Source: Alentia gelatinosa (Eukaryota; Annelida; Polychaeta; Phyllodocida; Polynoidae). From it: DNA of 64,000 bases. Where the stretch lies: the NCBI GenBank assembly GCA_950022655.1, contig OX465580.1, forward strand, positions 126,215,016 to 126,279,015, given 5' to 3'. A program made the translations under genes and the position numbers. Of this stretch, positions 1-12,000 are shown one piece after another; positions within the stretch are counted from its first letter, which is position 1, and each line of letters begins with the position of its first letter. The notes below the pieces were generated by a model, which had not been told where the DNA came from, ran no database searches, and worked only from the letters and a program-made list of their open reading frames with translations.

Positions 1-3000
1 AGGCGCGTCTCAAGGAGTCGGAGGAGGAGCTGAGCCGCACGCAGCGCCTGCTCAGGAAGATGAAGGGGCTCGTGGAGGACAAGGAGCTGGAGGAGAGGGA
101 CGTGCTGGCCCGCAAACTCTCCCGCCTGGAGGCAGACAACGAGGACAAGGACAAGCGTGTAAAGGTCAGTCTGTGTTCTACACCTTATCTTTTATTACCC
201 ACCTGATACGGAGTCTCCATACTAAGCCTATGGAGATTACAGATCGCTACTGAGGAGGATACGGAGCTCCGTACCCTCCTAGGAGGATACGGATTTTTGA
301 GATGAAAGTAGTCCCAAACATAACTTCTTAATTACGTTGAAAAGTTTTCTAACGATCATATTTATTGCTTAAATCTAAAATTAAGTGAGTAATAAATACA
401 ATATTACCATGATTTCGATCTGTGCGGCCGTATTCTCCTTGTAGTTGACGCTACGCAATACTCGTCAACTACGCGGAGAATACGGGCACTCAGATCGAAA
501 TCATGGTAATATTGTGTATGTATTAGTATGTTGTATGCTCCAGGGGGCGCATATGGAAAAATAGTGCATAACTAAAATGAACTAATATTGGTACGCCACT
601 TGTCTAGAAAAGGTGGATAATGAATACAATATAGACTGGTTTCAGGTAAAAGCCCTATGTTCCATGGAGTTGACTCTACGCAATATTCTAGCATATGTTC
701 GGAAATTACTATGCGTCAACTTCCACAAGCCCCTTGTATCTGAAACCAGTCAATATTGTGTTTGTGTTCCACACCTTATCGTGTATTGTAGTGTATTGTT
801 TATTAGATTTGCATGAAGAGATATTATTCATTAAAGCTGGCATGTTGACACCCCAAATGAAATGCATTGAGGCACCAGAGCTGGAAGTACTTTCACCTGC
901 CCCTTGTAATCCTACAGGAAACTCTAGTAATCCTATAGGAAACTCTATGTGGACATACTCGGCGCATACAGATATGTTGTATGTTCCGGGTGCAAAAACC
1001 GGCGCATACGGAAAAATAGTGCATATGAAAAAAATGGTGCATAACTAAAGTGAAATAAAATTGGCATGCCACCAAGGTTGATAATAAATACACAATATTG
1101 ACTTGTTTCAGATACATATGGTCGAATGCTCCGAGGAGCATACAACCTTTTTTTCCATATAATGAATACAATATTGACTGGTTTCAGATAATAGCGGTTG
1201 TATGCTCCTTGGAGTTAATCTTGCGCAATATCCTTGTATGCTGTCGGATATGACTACGCGTCAAATCCTCGAGACTAACGGCTGCTTGTAACTGAAACCA
1301 GTCAATATTGTGCATGTATCGAGCGGGGTGTACCAGATATCAACACAGATGAAAGCTGCTTTCATGCCTCTGGGCGTGGGTTTATTCTCCCTATGACGTG
1401 TGTGACCCAACCTTTTTAGTCAAGCAATCCTTATTTATAGCTCTAAAAGCCAATCGTAGAGTACAGTGTCAATGTTCTGTATAAAGAAGAATCAAAATAT
1501 CCCATACATTGAATATTGTTATTTGATTAGATGTACCGGTATGTGACATGTTCAGACTGCATTGCAACTGTCAGTTCTAAAAGCCAATAGTAGAGTATGG
1601 TGTCAATGTTCTGTTTTGAATATAATGTACCTATCAAATGTCCCATATGCTGAATGCTGTTATCAGGTTAGATGTAAATGACCAAAGGACATTCATTCAT
1701 TCACATCTCATCCCATCATACCATCCCTAAAGTAATCAGCTTGGTGTGGTATACCATACATTACCCACCAATATCAACATGTATAACCAACCAACTAGAT
1801 TAAATCTGTACTCAACCACGTAGAGGGACCAGGCGGCAGAACGGCAACAGTCGAGCCTGGAATTATGTAAGAATTGAACCCTAATAAAATTATGAAAAAA
1901 AAAAAAAAAATATATATCTAGGGAGGGGGAGAGGAGCAGGGGGGTCAGTGGTAATTATCGACCACCTGACCTAATTTAGAAAAAAAACAAAAACAAAAAA
2001 CAGATTAAACTGGTCCCCAGTCAGACGACTTTACCACACGACTTGGCGGCACATGAAGGAAATGACCGCTGCCTGCCGAGAACCGGTGAGAGCGGGAAGA
2101 AAGCTGGCACCCGGCCAACCCCTGAGTACGCTAAGTCTCCTCACACCATCACGGCCATGGTCGTCCTGTGTTTTGCCAACAGCGACCACGTCCAAATGTA
2201 CGAGGTCGGCCTCATGTTGGCATGGGGCGAGCATATAGACTCAGCACCAGGTTATAGTAGCAGAGAATAGGCCTACTCGACTGTTAGCGCTGTGCTGTAA
2301 CCTGAAGTGAATTGTGGCGTGTTTCTGAAAAGTAGCCTACAATTACTCAGAAATAGTTGAAATGCCTAGGGAGGGAGGTCTCGTGAAACACGATAAATTG
2401 GATTATAATATCAAGAGACGTCACAATTTCACGAGTCAAAGACAAATGACATTACGGGGCCAACAAAATGAGTGGCATAAATAAGCTCAAACTCAAACGA
2501 GTGGCGTCTAGATTTTATCCTACCCCATTTCCATATTTTTTCAGTATCAGAAAGTAGTGGCATAAACAACACTTTATGTCACACCCGTGACATAAACAAA
2601 TCCCATGTTAAGCCTATGGCGTTTTTTATTAGGGGTAGGATAAATGATGTGATGTGAGGTGAAATTTGAAAACAACTAGAATGAACAGGAATACTTATGT
2701 GTAATTATTTTAGCCTCTTCAACCTTTTTTCACCTCATCGTAGTTTGAGTAAGATCAAATATCAAGCGGTAAGCTCAGCCATGTACATATTTCATCCTTG
2801 GGTGCTGTCAAGGGTTTAATGAAGTAATTATATAGAACGTCCTGACCATGCTGTACAATTCACAGAACGAGATGGTAATTTACAGTTTGTACGGACCGAG
2901 GCGTTTACGCTGAGTTCCGTACGAGCTATAAATTACCATCGAGTAATTACCATCTAAAATGGGAAACAAAGTATCATCTCACCCCTGGTATTTTCCCCCC

Positions 3001-6000
3001 ATAGACTTAACATTGGGAACTCATACTCAATGCCCATGGAGTATTTCGAAAGAAAATACTCAATGGGGGATTAGGTAAAAAAAAATGTTAGCAAATTAGT
3101 CAATGTGAGTGGTGAGATACATTCAGACGCCTATTCAAGTTTACGGTAAGATCTTGATCCCATCTCGTTGGAATCGCTACATAATTCACCTAGCTTCACC
3201 TTCTGAATTACTACGCTATTCAAATTCGATGGGATCCGAGCTTTCATAGATTTCCTACATAAGATTCAGCTCACAAAGAAAAGTGTTGTCTAAGTATTAG
3301 TAGCCGTGTTTGAAATGCTGTTTGCTCTGGTCGTAGAGTAATTACTCTGGGCTGTGTGTCAACACACGTGGCTCCCTCAGTGCATACTTCACCCTTTTAC
3401 TGAGTACCACGCTCATGGCTTGTCCTCGCTACCTTTACAGGATCTGGAGAGACATGTAGAGCTCCTGCAGAAGAACCACAAACACGAGCTGGGCATCGAG
3501 CGCGCGCGCCACCGAGAGGCGCAGAAAGAAGCGCAGCAGTTAAAGGAGCAGGTCAACCAACTGCACGCCGACCTCAAGGTGAGTCGGGTTTTAATCAAGT
3601 CTCATTGAACAAATTGGACGTTAAACTACCCAAACAAACAAACACTCACACTCAGTGTAGGGATGCCAGTTTTCTATGTTACCATTGAAATTCATGTTTT
3701 CATTTTAAGGATAATTTTGTGTGTGTGTGTGTGTGTAATATTGAAACACCAATTGTTAAATAACCCAATTCAACCACAGCCCATGATCCCCCACTGAATC
3801 ACCCCGTTACTCATATAAAAACGTCAGCTTTCCTTTGATCATGTGATTCCCCAATGTAATGCTCATGTGATTGGTAAAATCTATATTGAAATGAAAAATA
3901 TTTCAGTGTTTTTTCTGACCCCAACTGGCATCCCTGGCTCACAAGTTTGTTATAACCTATGTAGGTCCCCCTCGGACCTCAGTGAATATTCTTATAATTT
4001 CTGTAAGTCGCAGAGTTCTACTAGGACCTCATGTGAGTGTTGTAATATATCTTTATCAGTTGCCCAGATCTACCAGGACCTCAGTGTAAGTGTTGTGATG
4101 ATCTCCATATGTTGCCCACTTCTCCCAGGAGCTCACAGTAAATGTCATTACCTCTGTAGGTCACCGGGTTCCATGACCAAACAGTGAATGTTTTTATAAT
4201 TTTTCTAAGTCACCCACTTCTACCAGAACCTCATAGTAATTGTTCCTATAATATCTATGAGTCGCCTTCCTCCAGAACCGACTGATGTTACTGCAGCTTT
4301 GATTCCAACTTATCTTATTTTTTTCAAGTGAGGAGTACTCTTGCCACGTCATATTATCTTTGATTCCCATTTATAGAAACGGGAATCAAAGCTGCAATAA
4401 CATCAGTCGGTCATGCCCAACTAATCGTCAGTAACATGTAGAGATCATAATGATAATAATCTCATTATTATGGTCCTAATGGAACTGGCAGACCGCTAGA
4501 CATTAAAACAATATCGTAAAACTGGATGAGTTTTAATCTTGGCCGGCTTATGCCACGGCTGGGGTTTGGCATAGTGAAGTCCGGAGCTAAAACTCCAGGA
4601 GTGGAATGCGGTGGCCATGATTAAAACGAACCAGCTTTTGATTTTATCCTACCCCGTCTCCTCGATTTTGGAATATTACATGATAAAAATTCTGCATGCC
4701 ACTAGTGGCATACAAAACTCCGTATGTCAGGCAGCGTGGCATACGGAAACTCAATATTAAGCCTATGGGATTTTATATTAGGGGTAGGATAAATGATAGG
4801 ATTAGGCGACCTATATAAAATATAACAACATTTAAAGTCAGATTCTAGTAGAACAAGGCGACTTATAGAAATTTACAGTAATGCCTATCCAAGCACCTGA
4901 GTGAGGACTTAAATGCTCCTAATGCCATATCAGGACGCCCTTGAAACCAGAATCTCTATGAAAATGGCTCTCGAATAGGATAGACTGAGCGCTGTGTAAA
5001 CAATCACTTTTAGAGAGAGGGTTTTTTGTGTGTGTGTTTTTAAGATTCTTTAATTCATTCTGTCATTAGCAACAGACTTCCATGTATTAGGTTCCGTCAT
5101 CATATGAAGAGGAACCAAGCAGCACTGTATAAACACTCATTGTAATCACACTACAAGTGTCTCAGTCATTTACTGAGGGGCGCCCTTCACTTCGTAGTGA
5201 ATAATAAGTTTAGCAGATTAATAGTTGGCTAGAGGACGATATTTATTCAAAGAATAAGGAGCGCTTCACATACGCGTAGGATTTACTAGAGTTTGAGTAG
5301 GTGTAAGTTGGCCAGCGAATCCTTGTTTTTACATATGTAATGACACAATGGGTCAAGTATTGATGAAATGAAGTTTTTCCTAAATGAAGTGTCTTTAATA
5401 GCCCGCGTTGCTTGGTTGGGAAATAATATAAATACAGAAGCTGAAAAGGTTGAACTGAAACAAATAGAAAATCAATTTGTGGATGAGGGTAAAACAATTA
5501 ACGACCTACACTGGAGAGCACCTACCGGTGGCAGTTTTTAACTACCACCCTTTTTTAGACGGTCCTAGTCACTAGATGTGGGATCCCCTACACTTAGTGT
5601 GTCTGAGATTAGTGAATGCCCCCAAAACAGAGATGTTCTTTTGTTGCCGACAAATCGGTTCTGACATGTTTATTAACATGTTGATAAATTCTGGCGGCGA
5701 CAACTAAACACTGGGAATATCCCCCATTTTGCCCGAGACTAGCTCCACGACAAAAAAAATAAAAAAATCCACAGGGTAGCACATTTAACGCTATCAATCT
5801 ATACGATCATCCATGGTTAGAGCACGCTCAACCCGGCGACTGCTACATTTAAGATCCCTGAACAGAAAAAATTCCCTAGAAACACTCTTTTTCGTTTTAC
5901 CAGATAGTCGTAACAAGCTTACCCGTAGTCAAACGCATCAGAAATACCTCTCATTACATAGATGCCAGTTTTCTATTTTCCCGTGGAAATCCACTTTTTC

Positions 6001-9000
6001 ATATTAGGTATATGTAATTGCTTTTCCTTGTGTCAAACAAAGAAAATATTGATTTAGCGTAACTTACACCAATAAAACAGTGATTTGAACCTCCCTACAT
6101 ACCCTCAGCCATATTTCATGGCAGACAAGGACATATATATTACCTAAGTTTTCCCGATCTCTTTGAGGCAGAAAAATCCACATGAAAATATTTCCACGTT
6201 TTTCCCTGACCCCCAACTGGCATCCCTGTCTAAGACTCAGATAAATAGCCAATAATCGATGGTTCTGTGGGTAGGCAGTCGTAAACCACGAGAGATTGAC
6301 GCGTAGTAATACACAAACGCTAGCGAGTGTATTACGACGTCCACCCCGAGTGGTTTACAGAGCCGCCTGTCCACAAAATCATCGTTTGTTGCATTTATTA
6401 TCCATCTTTTCGAACAAATCAAATCCAGTAATTGACATATTAAAGGGTATAACAATAGGAACTATTTCTTTGCTCTGTAGCAAAAGGGACTATTTTTCCC
6501 GTATACCATGGTTTTGAAGCCGTATACCACAGGTTTGATTCCGTATACTACAGTTATGGTATCTGACAAGGTTTTACACACTGGGTCGTGGTTTACTGAG
6601 TCCCCATACATTTTCAATGGGGGCTTTGTATACGATGGATGATAAAATTCCAGTTTGTATTCTCTCTTGGCAGGATGCTAAACGTGACTTGGACATTAAC
6701 AACATTTACGCTAACCGTGCACTGAAGGCGGGTCGCAGCTCCACGCGCACCTCCAACCTGTCGAGCCCCGCACCCTCACGTGGCACCAACCACCAGCGGA
6801 AGAACTCGGAACCCAACGGCGTGACGCCGCGCGACAAGGCCAAGGCCTTTGAAGCGCAGCGCCGCGATCAGGAGCGCCAAAACAGAGAGGTGCGTATCTC
6901 ACCTTCACCCACACATCAGACACACTTCATTGGATTTTTATTTTTGAAAAATTAGTACACAGGGATGGAAGTTTTCCGATAAATGACGGAATTCAAAATA
7001 GAGTGGTTTCGTATGTCAACTTCACTCAGGCATCAGATACTCGTTATTGGATTTAGAAAAAATTAGTATAAAGGGATTTTTACTAATGAAGGAATATCAA
7101 GAGACGTCACGAGTTTGAGTTTGGGTTTATTTATGTCACGCATTTTGTGGGCTCCATAATGAGTGACATAAGTAAAATCAAACTCAAACGAGTGGCGTCT
7201 AGATTTTATCCGACCCCGTTTCCACATTTTTTCAGTATTGGAAAGTAGTGGCATAAACAACACTTTATGTCACACCCGTGACATAAAGAAATCCCATGTT
7301 AAGCCTATGGCGTTTTTTATTAGGGGTAGGATAAATTCCGATATTTTTTATATCGGCAACACTCGTACTGTTAGAATATGTACCGATTTATAGCCTTTCC
7401 GTTTCAAAATAATGTTATAAATGATTTTTTTTTATATGCGTTTTGAATTTCCGTTTTGTGTTCCTCAGTCTAGACTTTCATCCCTGAGTATAAATTGATG
7501 GTTATATGTGTGTGTCCAGATAAAATTTTGCACATAAGAAATGTATACGATTCCCTGAAATACTTATTTATGAATTATAATGCATTCACGAGATGGCAGT
7601 CTTCCTATTTTCCAAAGAAATCCTCATTTTCATGTTCGGTTTATTATTTTTTTCTTGTGTAAAACAAAGAGAATAGATTGGGCCTCATTCACACCAATGG
7701 TCCAAACCTCTCCACACCCCAGCCCTATTCCACGAACAACTCTTTTTTTTTAGACAAAATATCCTTGTACAAAGTCATTCGGTACACTTGGTAATTTACA
7801 TATAGTCTCGCCAATAAAGCGGCCTTAGCATCAGCTGCTATTTGGTAGAGCTGTAGAATATGTTTTTTTCCATGTTTTCTCAGTCTTTCTGAGGCAGTTA
7901 ATTGCACATAAAATTTATTCTTTCACAACCTCAACTGATATCCCTGCATTCAGGAAATGTGTAACTTGTTTGCTAATAATGAGCGTTTCGGTTGATTTAT
8001 TCTCTAGAGGAGAGATCTCAGGAGAAAATTAAACGAGGTTTGTTTGGTTTGTGATGTGAATGCGGCGCTTAGTCATATCATTGCTAAGCTTGATAAGCTA
8101 GAGTAAACAGGAGTATTAGAGTAAATTCAAAGATCTCTGGTGATCTGTGTTTAATTAGATAACTAAGTATCCTCTGAATCTCTTATCTACACAAAATTAT
8201 AACTCTTTTCACTTTACGCCACAAGGACAAGTACATTATGCTGGTTTGGGGAAGAAAAACTCCTGATTTTCATCATTTACGTTTACTTTTCCAGAGAAGT
8301 AAACTGTTGCCAAAAAGGGAGCAAAGTGAAGCAGTGAGATTGCCCAGTCAGTACTGTAACTCAGTCTCAGTCTCCAGTCAGTGTCACTGTTGTCATGTGA
8401 CTAATAGGCATGATCTGCTTGTCCTTGTCCTTCATGTCATTGACGTGTACAGAAGTGTAGCACTGAGTAGTCATTACGTAGATTCTCCTCTCGTCTAGAC
8501 AGAGCTTACAGCCTCTGAACATCCCATGTCTATCTCTTATGCTAGTACTGGGACAAACTGGTAGGTTGGAATAATCGGCTCTACACTTGCATGGTATAAG
8601 TAGAACCAAGCTTTCGTTAACTTTGTAGTTTCTTAATTAGTGTTTCATACATGGTATCTTTTGTTTGATTCGTCACACACAAATGATTATCGGTTATTGT
8701 CTACATCTGTTCAGTGTTACTGTATCGGTCGCCTTCCTGTTTTAATCCCTAGAATCTTCGTTCGTAAAAAGAAAAAGAAAACTCAAATTACGCTCGTCGG
8801 GTGGTCACCACCAATACTTCTTAGGGAGAATACTTAGACGAGGAGATATTGTGCTCCATAGCTTCATACATCACACTGTATATATCATTATATACCTATG
8901 GCTGTATCAAGGGCGTATACTGCTTAACCATGGCATATTTATACCCGTACGTCACACTGTGACGTACGGGGTATGTGATCACATGACTAGGTAAGATTTC

Positions 9001-12000
9001 GTCATTTTTAGGTATATATTATTATTATATACCTGTGGTAGTATATCTTACACATACTGCCCGCTCCTACTCATGGCGTATTTATACCCGTACGCCACAC
9101 TGTGACGTAGGGGTATGTGATCACGTGACCAGGTAAAATTTCGCCATTTTTAGGTATATAATAATACGAAAACAGGCTGACTGTCTTCGTACGTCAAAAT
9201 ACTTGGTAAAATTGTTGATCACATACATCCCTCTGCCTACGGCATCGGGATGTATGTGATCAACAGTTTCACCGCATATTTTTGATGTACGAAGACAGTA
9301 AGCCAGTTTCCGTATATTACGAAAACAGACTGGCTCTCTTTGTATGTCAAAATAGCTGGTAAAATTATTGACCGCATACATCCCTCAGCCTATGGCATCA
9401 GGATGTATATGATCAATAATTTCACTGCATATTTTTGATGTACGAAGACCGTAAGCCAGTTTCCGTATAAAGGCCCACAACACCCCACTAGTTTAGAGCT
9501 CTGGACACAGTGCAGATACCACTCACTCCTTTATTAACCAAGCTGGTCTGTATGTTCAACACAGATTAGCTCTTTTGTACACTTCTTTCCAACTTGCTTA
9601 CTAAGTATGGGGAAGGATTTTCAAAAATCTGTTTGTCTTCCATTCCTCTTGATATATGGAGTTTACATTAAATAAACGCTGATTAAGCATACACTCATTT
9701 CACCACTGATACTTGCTTCAGGAGCACAAAACGAAGTCACTCACGATTGTATCGTGAGTTCCATCACCTTTATGTTCAAATATACAATCAGTTTGATCAA
9801 TGTGGACTTTGCAGACAGGGAAAACACACCAACCAAGCCGGAGTCCAGGTAAATCGTACGGGAAAGTTTCAAACTCTGGTGCTTCACATCAAAAGAGACC
9901 CGAGCCAATCAATGAGTACGAGAACCCCAACGCGAGTTACTCGCAGGCTTCGCACGAGCCGAACCGGGCTGACCCGAGACACAGCCGGCATTACACCGGG
10001 CCAGACTATGGCGAGCGACAGGCAGAACTTAAGTATGAGGAGTGGAAACCTGGGCCGAGTGACTCAGGGTCTCAGTACCAGCCCTCGCGTACAGGGGGCG
10101 CCACGGGAGCAGCTCATAACGCAGCGCGAGCTACTCGCTCCACGACTCGAGCTGCTCAGCCGGGCCCCAAGCCGAACCAAAGACAGCCCGACACGCAGAG
10201 CCGAGGCCCAGCACGGGGCGGCTACAGACCAACGGTAAAGCTGGGAGATCCACATCATCTCATTTCATTTTGCAGCAGCTGCAAAATGGGTGTAGAAATG
10301 AGAGTGCTTTTGTGATGCGTGCAGCCCGCCTTAACGTGTGAACATACCCAGACAAGAATAAGAAAAAAAACCATCCAAGTTGTGCCGCCTACTAACTCGT
10401 TTAATCGTGGTGTGATTTCCATCAAAAACCAGCCCGCAAACGATTGATCTTGGATAAAAGCATGCCTGTTGTATCCCATACCGAATCGCATGATATGGAA
10501 TTTAGCTCAACCACATTTCTTTATTTTTACATATTTACTTGTTTATTTTTACATATTTACACATTGAACATTGTTGGTGCATTTGTTTCCCATTGTTCTG
10601 CAATGGATGGTCACATTTCATTTATTTCACCACTTTAATACTCACTTTCAACCCATCCCCATGACACGAGTAATCCTCCGCCTACGTTAGTGTGTCTTAA
10701 CGCAGATCGTGCTTTCATCAGTAGAGGATTAATAACCGTAGATTTGCATAACATATATAGCGTGTTAACTAAATGTGTGCCACATATTTCTAAAAAAAAA
10801 AAAGTATGTAGGTAAACAGACTAGAGATTTCTGCTTGGTTGTCCTCATCAGATGTTTATCCAAATATAATTTACACATCGGACATTAAACAAGGGTTTTA
10901 CCTCACCGAACTAACTAGAAGTAAACATTATCATTTACAATCTTCAATCTAATTTCTTAAATGATTCTAGACATGGTTGAAGTGTAAGTTTTCTTTCATT
11001 ACTCTTCAAACAATAAAACTTGGGGCAGAAAGTCTAAATGGACACATGTTTTAGATATTGAAATCGTCTATGAATTACTGGTATACAAATATAAAGAAAA
11101 TTCAAGACGTGGCTAGATCTGGACTGCACTGGGGGAAAACAATTTAATATTTTTTCACTTTTACAAATATAAAGGAAACTAAAGACTAGAGACGAATCTG
11201 ATGGTTTTCTTTTGTGTATTTCTTCTAGGAGAGAACGAGTAGACTGTCGGAGGAGCCTGCCGCGGAGCCCGCCTACCAGCCCGAGCCGCAGTCCTCACAG
11301 CGGACGGGCCAACCGGAAACCAGACCGGAACCGGAACCGGACTGGTTCGAGGCGTCCCTGAAGAAGAAACGCGATCGGGAGGCGCGGCAGGAAGAGGAAG
11401 ACGACCAGCGCGCATGGCAGGAGGAACGCGAGCGGCGGAAACGGGAAGCAGACGACAAAGAGCGGGAACGCCAGGACAGACTGCGCGAGGAACACGAACG
11501 CCGCATGCGCGAGGAGAGGGAGATGCGGGAGCGGGAGGAGCGGGAGCGGGAGGAGAGGGAGAGAGGGGAGAGGGAGAGGAGGGAGAGGGAGGACAGAGAG
11601 AGGAGGGAGAGGGAGGAGGTGGAGAGACGCGCTAGGGAGGAGCGGGAGCGGATGGCCAACGACGCTAGACTCAAAGAGCAGCAGCGCCAGAAGGAGGCGC
11701 TGCTCTCCAAGATGCGCGCGCTGGAGAAAGGGTCTGAGGTGGAGAGTGTCATCATGAACGATCCATTCGCTGTGAACGCGTCATCTACAACGACAGCGTC
11801 CAAGCGGGCGGCAGCGCGTCGGGCGCCGGACGAGACGTTCGACGACCCGTTCGCGGTGCCGTCAAGCCGTACGACGGATACTAAGACGTACGTCATGGAG
11901 GACGCTACCAAGACGCGCGGCGCCGGCCCCGCCGCGCACAACTCCCCGTCGCGGCGCCGCAACAACCAGAACTACAGCTTCGGCAAGCCCATAGAGAACC

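Noticed and set aside
11273..11965. 230-codon minus-strand frame rich in Ser/Leu
   Set aside because: Antisense of the RE-rich LCA5 exon; GAG/CGG codons read backwards as CTC/CCG.
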